Positions 17,563 through 25,181 of a stretch of 64,000 bases of DNA are shown one piece after another; position 1 is the stretch's first letter; the number at the start of each line of letters is the position of its first letter. A program made the position numbers and the translations under genes. The DNA is from Saonia flava (GTDB lineage: Bacteria; Bacteroidota; Bacteroidia; Flavobacteriales; Flavobacteriaceae). The notes below the pieces were generated by a model. That model worked only from the letters and a program-made list of their open reading frames with translations. It ran no database searches and was not told where the DNA came from. Where the stretch lies: assembly GCF_011927795.1 (NCBI RefSeq), contig NZ_JAATJJ010000002.1:124001-188000 (forward strand). The letters run 5' to 3'.

Positions 17563-18165
17563 ATGTACATTCCACACTATTACAAAAATGAGAATATTAA
17601 AGAAGTTAAAGACTTTATCACAAAAAACAGTTTTGGTATTCTGGTAAACCAAGTGGATGGAAAACCTTGGGCAACACACATTCCTCTAGAATTGGATGTT
17701 GATTCCAAGGGGAATAATATTCTTGTCAGCCATATTGCCAAAGCCAATCCACAATGGAAAACTTTTGAAGAACAGAAAAAAGTTCTATGCATTTTTAATG
17801 GACCCCATAGTTATGTTTCTTCATCCTGGTATAAAGAAGAAGAAGTACCAACCTGGAACTATATTGCAGTTCACGTGTATGGTATTATACACATCCTTAC
17901 CGAAGAAGAGGTATTGGCTTCTATGCATAAACTGGTCAATAAATATGAAAAAGCTTCTAAAAATCCCATTTCAATAGATAACCTATCCCCAAAAACAATG
18001 AAACAAATAAAAGGTGTGGTTGGTTTTAAGATTGCTATTACAGAAATCCAAGCGGCTTACAAACTATCACAAACCAGACCAGAGGACCATCCAAAAATCA
18101 TAGAGAAACTAACAGAAACAGAGGATGTGGGTAGCCATGCCATTGCCAATTTATTAAAAAAATAA
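17563..18165 (+). CDS. FMN-binding negative transcriptional regulator, PaiB family
   Basis: A 200-residue protein with the PaiB signature: MYIPHYYKNEN at the start, NSFGILVNQVDGKPWATHIP, LVSHIAKANPQWK, and the central PHSYVSSSWY with VPTWNYIAVHVYG. The fold is a split-barrel flavin-binding domain. In Bacillus subtilis PaiB was described as a negative regulator of sporulation and degradative enzymes; other members are better seen as flavin-binding proteins of uncertain role. It follows rluF by 2 bp and is followed after 24 bp by a small membrane protein gene in the same direction. Confidence 0.9.
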   Translation: MYIPHYYKNENIKEVKDFITKNSFGILVNQVDGKPWATHIPLELDVDSKGNNILVSHIAKANPQWKTFEEQKKVLCIFNGPHSYVSSSWYKEEEVPTWNYIAVHVYGIIHILTEEEVLASMHKLVNKYEKASKNPISIDNLSPKTMKQIKGVVGFKIAITEIQAAYKLSQTRPEDHPKIIEKLTETEDVGSHAIANLLKK

Positions 18166-18189
18166 GTATCTTTAGTAAAACTCAAAATT

Positions 18190-18567
18190 ATGTTACACAA
18201 TAAATTTTGGCAAGGATTTTTCGCATTGGCACCCTTTATTTCTTTGTTTTTTATTCTTATTGGGTATTTTTTCTTTATGTATTCCATTTTTAACAATCTC
18301 CCAGAACTGGAAGAAGGTAGTCACCCACCAATGGAATTTTGGAGAGGCTTTGGAATATTTTTTATCATGATTTTTGCAATGATTTTTTTATCCTTGGGAA
18401 GTCTTATTTTTTATATTGTTCATGCCGTACAAAATCCCAATTTAAAGGAAAATAACATGGTTTTAGTCTGGGTATTGCTCTTTATTTTTGTGGGTGGTAT
18501 TGGCCAACTTATCTATTGGATTGTCGAAATCATAAATAAAAGAAAGGAAACTTCCTTTTCTGATTGA
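18190..18567 (+). CDS. Small membrane protein, family not recognised
   Basis: A 125-residue protein with three hydrophobic segments (about 9-35, 56-82 and 93-117), the first preceded by MLHNKFWQGFFALAP. The loop between helices one and two is acidic (LPELEEGSHPP) and the C terminus is basic (EIINKRKETS). This layout suggests an inner-membrane protein. I cannot assign a family or function. It lies 24 bp downstream of the PaiB-like gene and may belong to the same transcript. Confidence 0.75.
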   Translation: MLHNKFWQGFFALAPFISLFFILIGYFFFMYSIFNNLPELEEGSHPPMEFWRGFGIFFIMIFAMIFLSLGSLIFYIVHAVQNPNLKENNMVLVWVLLFIFVGGIGQLIYWIVEIINKRKETSFSD

Positions 18568-18649
18568 GTATTGTTCAAAAATTAGAGAAATTCTTAATAT
18601 CCTAGCAGCAATTGACATTTCTTAATTATTAAGAAAATACCAATTCGCA

Positions 18650-18657
18650 TAACTTTG
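18650..18657 (+). promoter_or_regulatory. -7 box (TAnnTTTG) upstream of the GH5 gene
   Basis: TAACTTTG matches the Bacteroidota -7 consensus, 27 bp before the start of the GH5 gene. No good -33 element is seen at 17-20 bp. Confidence 0.4.
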
Positions 18658-18683
18658 ATGGTCGCAAACCAGCATACATCGTT

Positions 18684-19760
18684 ATGAAACATATAACAAC
18701 ACCCTTAACTTTTTTAATCTGTTTTTTCCTTTTTATTGAATGTACTTCTACCAGTTCTACGATTTTGGAAGAACAAGCTGACCAACAAATTAAGGAAGCA
18801 AAAGAAATAGATAGTGAGACAGACAAAGAAACTATGCATATAGACGGAAGATTTTTATATACCATGGCTGGTGAGAAAGTAATTATTCGAGGGGTAAATG
18901 AGATGATGATTTGGTCCGATGACCAATCTGGTGAATCCATCCTGCCAGAAATAGCGAAGACAGGGGCCAATAGTGTTAGATTGGTGTGGCTCACTACAGG
19001 GGATTTAGTTGAGTTGGATAAGCTCATTGCCAATTCTATTCGAAACGGTATGATTCCCATGATAGAAATGCACGATGCTACTGGGGATTGGAGTAAACTT
19101 CCAACTGTTCTGGACTTTTGGTTGCAAGATGATGTTAAGGCCCTAGTGGATAAATATAAGAAATGGGTGTTGCTCAATATTGCCAACGAAGTAGGTCCCA
19201 ATGGTGGTGATGAAATATTCTTGAGGAATTATAAAGATGCCATCACCAAACTCCGTGACAAAGGTTATAAGGTTCCCTTAATCATAGACTCATCGGATTG
19301 GGGAAAAGATGAAGGAATTATTGCCCGCAATTGGAAAGAACTTTTAAATTATGACCCTTTAAAAAACACAATGTTCTCTGTGCATACCTATTGGGTAGAC
19401 AATAGTAAAATTAGAATGGACAACTTTTTAAACCTTGTTGTAAGCGATGGTATACCGTTTCTATTTGGGGAAGGCCCACAACCCAACGGATATGATTGCA
19501 ATACCACTTTCCCCTATATTGATGGGATGAAACAATGCCAAGAAAAGGAAATTGGATGGTTAAGTTGGTCCTGGGGTACTGTAAACAATGGAGATTGTGA
19601 GCAGCCTAACGGAGAAAGCAAGTACAATATTACTTCTGATGGCCTATATGGCAACTGGAACAATGATTGGGGAAGACTCACAATGGTTGATGATGACAAC
19701 AGTATTCAAAACACGTCTGTTAGGCCCAAGTCTCTATTAAATGATGCCAATACATTTTAG
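18684..19760 (+). CDS. GH5-family glycoside hydrolase (mannanase/cellulase-like), exported
   Basis: The 358-residue protein has an N-terminal hydrophobic signal ending in a cysteine (Cys21, context FIEC; Glu before Cys is unusual for a lipobox, so lipidation is uncertain). A GH5-type TIM barrel follows: strand 4 ends with LLNIANEVG, where the Glu is the expected acid/base, and strand 7 with FLFGEGPQ, where the Glu is the expected nucleophile. The early segment KVIIRGVNEMMIW and the active-site VHTYWV agree with beta-mannanases and related GH5 enzymes. The precise substrate, mannan or another beta-glycan, cannot be fixed. It is preceded by its own promoter-like box and is convergent with the PorP/SprF gene. 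Confidence 0.85.
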   Translation: MKHITTPLTFLICFFLFIECTSTSSTILEEQADQQIKEAKEIDSETDKETMHIDGRFLYTMAGEKVIIRGVNEMMIWSDDQSGESILPEIAKTGANSVRLVWLTTGDLVELDKLIANSIRNGMIPMIEMHDATGDWSKLPTVLDFWLQDDVKALVDKYKKWVLLNIANEVGPNGGDEIFLRNYKDAITKLRDKGYKVPLIIDSSDWGKDEGIIARNWKELLNYDPLKNTMFSVHTYWVDNSKIRMDNFLNLVVSDGIPFLFGEGPQPNGYDCNTTFPYIDGMKQCQEKEIGWLSWSWGTVNNGDCEQPNGESKYNITSDGLYGNWNNDWGRLTMVDDDNSIQNTSVRPKSLLNDANTF

Positions 19761-19770
19761 TACAAAACAC

Positions 19771-19801
19771 CCTTCCTGAACCATACGAAGTCCAGGAAAG
19801 G
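19771..19801. terminator. Hairpin between convergent genes
   Basis: Inverted repeat with arms TTCCTG and CAGGAA extended by further partial pairing (9-nt loop), located between the GH5 and PorP/SprF stops. No T run follows, so a terminator function is only possible. Confidence 0.35.
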
Positions 19802-19824
19802 ATGAGATGTACGGCACAGTTCTA

Positions 19825-21528
19825 TTAGTCCTCTATTTCCAATGTAGCCATTCCTTCGTAACGGCTATTGTCCACATGCATAATCCACATATCTTCAAAG
19901 TATTTTCCATGGAAATTGGACATAAAGGCATTTTCCGCCTCAACACTATTATCATAGTGTTCTAAATACACATAATTGAGGTCGTTTTCGGGGTTGGTAA
20001 AGTATTTTACGTCAAGTCCTTGCTCCTTAAGGGTGTTAACAAAATTCTCTAAATATTTTTTAGTGCCAAATACATTGGCTACAATATAATGTCCTTCACT
20101 AATTCCTGAAAGGTTTCTAAACTCACGGATTTTAATATCCTTTTCATAGGACTTCATGCCAACACCATCATTCTTAATGGCTGCAAGCTGCTTGTCAAGA
20201 TTAAGTTTGGCTTCATCCAAAACAGCAAGTCCAGAATTTTCGTCTTTTACACTTTTATCATTATTAACGAAGTAGATTTGTTTTGCTTTCTCATCAATAT
20301 CAGGACGTTCTCCTTTGGTCTCCCTTTGTACCATTCTCATAACAGACTCAAAACGATTTTCCAAGTCCATGTTCCTGCTAGATTCCAAAGAATCCATTCT
20401 AAGAATTAATTCATCTATTACTGCATAACTTTCGCTATTCTTTCTTTTTAACTTTTCTATTTCTTTTAACAATAGACTGTTGGAGGGCATATTTCCCTCT
20501 TTTTCCTCTGGGGCATAAGCCTCATCCTCTTCATCATCCCTGTTAACCATGTTTTCTGTTAGGTTGGGAACAAAAGAATAGGCTATGGATATTTCATGTG
20601 TAATACCAAGGTTGGTAATACTGTTAGAAAGTCCTTTTTCAAAATTATATCCAAACGAAAGTCTTCTATTTAGATTAAATCCTGTACCCGCTGAGACTCC
20701 ATAATAACTATCATAACCTCCCTGTAACCATCCTAATTTGGGTAAATCCAATATAACTCCACCACCAAATATAAAACCTTCTTCACCCATCATTTTTGTT
20801 CGTACCAATGGAAGAACTCTTCCTTCTTCAAAAATACCACGGGTGTTCTTTAATTCATGTGTGTATTGTATATGACCGGAATACGTTTTTTCGTTGAATT
20901 CGGTTAGGGATTCCCCTGTTTTAAGGTTAAAATCAAAAAGATTTTCTGCAAACACACCAAAGTCGAACTTTCCATAAGAAATATTAATACCCGGTTGAAA
21001 CGATAAAATAGAATTATCTTCTAAATCGTTCAATAACACATCCTCTTCAGCTGTGATCGCCCTGGTATTATCAAATCTACTACTATAGTATGGTATGTTT
21101 ACACCAAAGGTCATGTTGCTTTTATCACTCAACTTAATACCATAGGCATAATTGGCCAATATACCAAAATTGGAAATAACCCCTTCTTGCTGGTTATAAA
21201 GACTGATTCCCAAACCGGTACGGTCATTTATCCTACCACTATAACTTAAAAAGTAATTTTGAATATTGTCTTGATAATACGCAGATTGACTCCTATGAAA
21301 CATATTGATATAAGATTTGTCCTCTCGTACAGTAGAAAAAGTTGGGTTTATTAAAAACCTATTGAATTTAAGCAAATTCTGGAAAGGAACATCATAGGTT
21401 ATATAAGGACTATCTTCTTGTGCGCTTACAAGATTAAAAGAAAGTGAGAGCATTATAAAGAAGGTACATGCCAATGTTGTACCAAGCTTAGGTGAGCTTG
21501 TCGAAAATGATACTTTATTACAAAACAT
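19825..21528 (-). CDS. PorP/SprF-family outer membrane protein with SPOR-like C terminus
   Basis: A 567-residue exported protein. After a signal peptide that ends near VSAQ (about residue 36), residues 40-325 form a beta-barrel-like region of the PorP/SprF type, with the opening PFQNLLKFNRFLINPTFSTV and barrel strands such as GINISYGKFDFGVFAENLF. PorP/SprF proteins accompany type IX secretion and gliding. A charged coiled-coil segment (about 345-400, LLLKEIEKLKRKNSESY) leads to a C-terminal part (about 470-560, GHYIVANVFGTKKYLENFV) that resembles a SPOR domain, which binds denuded peptidoglycan glycan strands. This suggests a protein linking the outer membrane to the wall. No typical PorE/Gld partner genes are adjacent. 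Confidence 0.82.
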   Translation of the reverse strand: MFCNKVSFSTSSPKLGTTLACTFFIMLSLSFNLVSAQEDSPYITYDVPFQNLLKFNRFLINPTFSTVREDKSYINMFHRSQSAYYQDNIQNYFLSYSGRINDRTGLGISLYNQQEGVISNFGILANYAYGIKLSDKSNMTFGVNIPYYSSRFDNTRAITAEEDVLLNDLEDNSILSFQPGINISYGKFDFGVFAENLFDFNLKTGESLTEFNEKTYSGHIQYTHELKNTRGIFEEGRVLPLVRTKMMGEEGFIFGGGVILDLPKLGWLQGGYDSYYGVSAGTGFNLNRRLSFGYNFEKGLSNSITNLGITHEISIAYSFVPNLTENMVNRDDEEDEAYAPEEKEGNMPSNSLLLKEIEKLKRKNSESYAVIDELILRMDSLESSRNMDLENRFESVMRMVQRETKGERPDIDEKAKQIYFVNNDKSVKDENSGLAVLDEAKLNLDKQLAAIKNDGVGMKSYEKDIKIREFRNLSGISEGHYIVANVFGTKKYLENFVNTLKEQGLDVKYFTNPENDLNYVYLEHYDNSVEAENAFMSNFHGKYFEDMWIMHVDNSRYEGMATLEIED

Positions 21529-21898
21529 AGCATACGTATTTTCTGCACTAAAAATATCTCCTCAATAGGAGGTTAGCCTATTGTTAAGGTGAAAACTAAA
21601 ATATAAAGGGGTGTAGGAGTAATTTTTAGAGCATAGGTTAAACTTTTATTAGATTTGGGATTCTTACCGAAGTTATATCTTTTTTAGTTAAACAGCGCAA
21701 TTTTTTCGATGAATTGCACTAAAAAATTATCAGAACATCGTAGACACAAAAAAACATATTATCATGTATAATACTGATTAATAGGTAATTAATTCCATTT
21801 TTCCTTTAAAGTAGTCCCCAACAATAAAAAGATTAATATTCATGTGCAACCCTATCCTTTTTGGGCTGTCTATAGTTAAACAATCAAAAAACAGTTAC
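21529..21898. other. Divergent intergenic region with an imperfect inverted repeat
   Basis: About 370 bp between the PorP/SprF gene and the TonB-dependent receptor gene. It holds nested inverted repeats at 21680-21726: outer arms TTTTTTAGT and ACTAAAAAA, inner arms GCAATT and AATTGC, with an 8-nt bulge on one side. A transcript could fold here, but function is unknown. The promoters of both genes must be in this region. Confidence 0.4.
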
Positions 21899-24265
21899 AT
21901 GAAAAAAATCATTTTATTAATTCTATTTTCCACTTCCTTTCTAACGGCACAGGAAAGTTTTACGGTTAGTGGTACTATTGCCGACAAAATTAATGGAGAA
22001 TCCCTATTTGGCACTTCAATTTATCTAAAAGACACCTCTATTGGTGGTATTAGCAATGAATATGGGTTTTATTCCATTACCGCTCCAAAAGGCACTTATA
22101 CTTTGGTAGTTTCTTATATGGGCTATTCTGATTTTAGGCAAGAAATAACATTGGAGTCCAATATGAAACTAAATATAGAACTTCAAGAATTTTCTACCGA
22201 ATTAAATGAAGTTGTTGTCACCGATGAGGAAAAGGAACGTGTTAACCTTAGAAAGGCAGAGGTAAGTGTCAACAAATTAAATATTAACACGGTAAAGCAA
22301 ATGCCTGTGGTTTTGGGTGAAGTAGACGTTCTAAAATCATTACAAATGCTCCCAGGGGTTACCAATAATGGTGAAGGTTCAAGTGGATTTCATGTTCGTG
22401 GCGGTGCTGCAGACCAAAATTTGGTTCTTTTGGATGAAGCCATTATTTACAACTCCTCTCATATGCTTGGTTTCTTTTCTATTTTTAATGCAGATGCCAT
22501 TAAAGACATGAAACTCTACAAAGGCGGTATTCCTGCCCGTTTTGGAGGTCGGGTTTCATCGGTTTTGGATATCCGACAAAAAGATGGAAACAATAAGAAC
22601 TTTGCTATGACAGGTGGTCTTGGTCTAATCTCAAGCAGATTGGCAGCAGAAGGGCCTATGTTCAACAATAAAGGTTCTTTTTTAGTTGCAGGTAGAGCTT
22701 CTTATGTACACCATCTGTTAAAAGCTGCCGGGGAAGAAGATGCCGTAAGTTTTTATGATTTAAACCTAAAAAGCAACTACGGAATCAATGAAAACAACAG
22801 GTTATATTTATCTGGTTATTTTGGCAGGGATGCCTTTAATATTGGTAATAGTTTTAATAGTAGTTATGGCAATTTATCGGGTAATTTAAGATGGAACCAT
22901 ATTTTTAATGAACGTCTTTTCTCCAATCTGTCTCTTATCTATAGTAAATATGATTATGATTTAGGTCTAACATTTGCTGAATTCGATTGGATATCCGCCA
23001 TAGAAAATTTCAATATAAAGTATGATCTAAAATACTATGTAAGCGACACATATAAATTAGACTTTGGGGTAAGCAGTATCTATTATGATTTTGACCCTGG
23101 TCAAATAAGGCCTACAACGGAAACGTCCGCTATTAATCCACTCTCTTTAGACCGAAAAAAGGCCTTGGAAAGTGGTGTCTACATAAACGCCGAGCATAAA
23201 CTCACCAATAAGCTTACTGCCCAGTACGGGTTTAGGTACAGCACTTTTAGTAGATTGGGAGGTCAGGCCATGACGGATTATGCCAACGATCTGCCAGTTG
23301 TATACAATCCCTTTTTAGGGATTTATGAAAGGGGTGAGTCAATTGGTGAAACCAATTATGACAAGGGAAAAACTATCGCTAATTATGGGAATATAGAACC
23401 TAGGGCTTCTTTAGCATATCAATTAAATGATGATTCGTCATTAAAAGCGGGTTATTCTAGGGCGGCGCAATACATCCACTTACTTTCTAACACCTCCAGT
23501 GTAACCCCTCTAGATGTATGGACACCTAGTGGAAAATATATAAAGCCTCAATTATCCGATCAATACGCATTGGGATATTTTAGAAATTTCATGGGAGGCA
23601 AATATTCTTTGGAGTCCGAAATTTATTATAAAACTGTTGACAATAGAATTGATTACATTGATGGCTCCGACCTAATTGGAAACAATACTATTGAACAAGA
23701 GATTTTAAATGGTGAATCCAGATCTTATGGTTTAGAACTGTTACTTCGTAAAAATGAAGGGGACTTTACAGGTTGGATTGCCTATACCCTATCCAAATCT
23801 GAACAAAGAACTCCAGGAGGCAATGCTGGTGGACTCGGCATAAGTGATGGGGATTGGTATAACACATCATATGATAGAACACATGATTTATCCATAACAG
23901 GCGCTTATAAGTTAAACGATAAATGGAGTTTTGGCACCAATATGGTATTCCAAACAGGACGACCCGTAACCTACCCCAATGGACAGTATGAATATGAGGG
24001 GATTTCCGTTACCAGTTTTGCCCCTAGAAATTCTGACAGATTGCCGGCCTACCATAGATTGGACATTTCTGCCACTTATACTCCCAATAGAAAACCTCAT
24101 AAGAGGATTCGGGGAGAATGGGTATTTGGAATATACAATATCTATAACCAGAAGAATGCTGCGTCCATTAGCTTTGGGCAAAATTTAGAAACTGGTGCAA
24201 ATGAAGCAACGAGAACTGCCATTTTTGGAATAGTACCCTCTGCAACCTATAATTTTAAATTTTAA
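21899..24265 (+). CDS. TonB-dependent receptor with carboxypeptidase-like N-terminal domain
   Basis: I start at ATG 21899 (MKKIILLILFSTSFLTAQ), a good signal peptide; the open frame reaches 19 codons further upstream. The 788-residue protein has a CarboxypepD_reg-like domain (about 20-110, GTSIYLKDTSIGGISNEYGFYSI), a plug domain (about 125-225, GFHVRGGAADQNLVLLDEA) and a 22-strand-type barrel ending in aromatic FKF. It is an outer-membrane active transporter energised by TonB. The directly downstream DUF4249 lipoprotein, starting 4 bp after the stop, is a usual partner for this subclass. The substrate is not evident; no carbohydrate enzymes lie in the same operon. Confidence 0.93.
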   Translation: MKKIILLILFSTSFLTAQESFTVSGTIADKINGESLFGTSIYLKDTSIGGISNEYGFYSITAPKGTYTLVVSYMGYSDFRQEITLESNMKLNIELQEFSTELNEVVVTDEEKERVNLRKAEVSVNKLNINTVKQMPVVLGEVDVLKSLQMLPGVTNNGEGSSGFHVRGGAADQNLVLLDEAIIYNSSHMLGFFSIFNADAIKDMKLYKGGIPARFGGRVSSVLDIRQKDGNNKNFAMTGGLGLISSRLAAEGPMFNNKGSFLVAGRASYVHHLLKAAGEEDAVSFYDLNLKSNYGINENNRLYLSGYFGRDAFNIGNSFNSSYGNLSGNLRWNHIFNERLFSNLSLIYSKYDYDLGLTFAEFDWISAIENFNIKYDLKYYVSDTYKLDFGVSSIYYDFDPGQIRPTTETSAINPLSLDRKKALESGVYINAEHKLTNKLTAQYGFRYSTFSRLGGQAMTDYANDLPVVYNPFLGIYERGESIGETNYDKGKTIANYGNIEPRASLAYQLNDDSSLKAGYSRAAQYIHLLSNTSSVTPLDVWTPSGKYIKPQLSDQYALGYFRNFMGGKYSLESEIYYKTVDNRIDYIDGSDLIGNNTIEQEILNGESRSYGLELLLRKNEGDFTGWIAYTLSKSEQRTPGGNAGGLGISDGDWYNTSYDRTHDLSITGAYKLNDKWSFGTNMVFQTGRPVTYPNGQYEYEGISVTSFAPRNSDRLPAYHRLDISATYTPNRKPHKRIRGEWVFGIYNIYNQKNAASISFGQNLETGANEATRTAIFGIVPSATYNFKF

Positions 24266-24269
24266 TACA

Positions 24270-25112
24270 ATGAAACAATATATAAGAATATCAATCCTGT
24301 TTTTAACCATAGCTCTTGCGAGCTGTACAGATGTAATAGATGTTGATGTGCAAAACGCCCCGGCCAGATTGGTAATTGAGGCATCTCTAGATTGGGAAAA
24401 AGGCACAGTAGGAAATAACCAGACTATCAAGCTGAGTACATCCACCCCATATTTTGATACAACCACAAATTCCATTGTGACCGGGGCCTCTGTTAAAGTA
24501 ACCCATGATGCAGATGGCGCAGAATTCATATTTGCTGATCAAAATAATGGCAACTACACTAACGACACCTTTGTCCCAATTCTAGATGATTCCTATACTC
24601 TAGAAGTTATTTATAACGGTGATATTTACAGTGCTACGGAAAAATTAATGTCAGTTACAGATATCACGGACATAGTACAATCCAAAGACAAAGGTTTTGA
24701 TGAGGAGGCAATTGAAATAAGCACCATTTTTACGGATCCTGAGGAGGAGGAAAATTATTATTTCTTTAAATTTCAAAGACAAGGAGATCTTTTACCGTAT
24801 TTGGAGGTAGGTGATGATGAGTTTGTAAACGGTAATGAAATTGATTGGTGGTACGAGATTGAAGAAGATGAATATGAAAATATAGAACCATTGGCTCCTG
24901 GTGATGTGGTAGCTATTAATTTTTATGGTATTTCTGATGCATATTACAATTATATGTCCATACTTATAGAGCAAACTGAAAGTGATGGTCCGTTTAGTTC
25001 AACTCCTGTTGCATTAAAAGGAAACTGTATAAATCTAACAACTCCCGACAACTATGCAAATGGTTATTTTAGATTGTCCCAAGTGATAAGAACTTCTTAT
25101 ACTGTTCAATAA
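24270..25112 (+). CDS. DUF4249 lipoprotein
   Basis: The 280-residue protein has a lipoprotein signal with lipobox LASC (Cys19). The opening of the mature part (TDVIDVDVQNAPARLVIEAS) and the beta-rich body with GASVKVTHDADG and LDDSYTLEVIYNG match the DUF4249 family of Bacteroidota. These proteins are found beside TonB-dependent receptors and are thought to be surface or periplasmic partners of the receptor, but the function is not settled. The C-terminal half is strongly acidic (EIEEDEYENIEPLAPGD). It begins 4 bp after the receptor gene and is closed by a terminator at 25129-25165. Confidence 0.88.
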   Translation: MKQYIRISILFLTIALASCTDVIDVDVQNAPARLVIEASLDWEKGTVGNNQTIKLSTSTPYFDTTTNSIVTGASVKVTHDADGAEFIFADQNNGNYTNDTFVPILDDSYTLEVIYNGDIYSATEKLMSVTDITDIVQSKDKGFDEEAIEISTIFTDPEEEENYYFFKFQRQGDLLPYLEVGDDEFVNGNEIDWWYEIEEDEYENIEPLAPGDVVAINFYGISDAYYNYMSILIEQTESDGPFSSTPVALKGNCINLTTPDNYANGYFRLSQVIRTSYTVQ

Positions 25113-25128
25113 TTCTATCTAAACTATT

Positions 25129-25165
25129 AAAGGGCTATTCCAATGTTATAGAATAGCCCTTTTTT
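25129..25165. terminator. Bidirectional rho-independent terminator
   Basis: Hairpin with perfect arms AAAGGGCTATTC and GAATAGCCCTTT and a 10-nt loop, with a T run following, between the convergent DUF4249 gene and the second TonB-dependent receptor gene. Confidence 0.88.
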
Positions 25166-25181
25166 ATGAAATCAAGTTTCC

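Noticed and set aside
24185-24529. 114-codon frame opposite to the receptor/DUF4249 junction
   Set aside because: It crosses the boundary of two well-supported genes on the other strand and has no coding features of its own.
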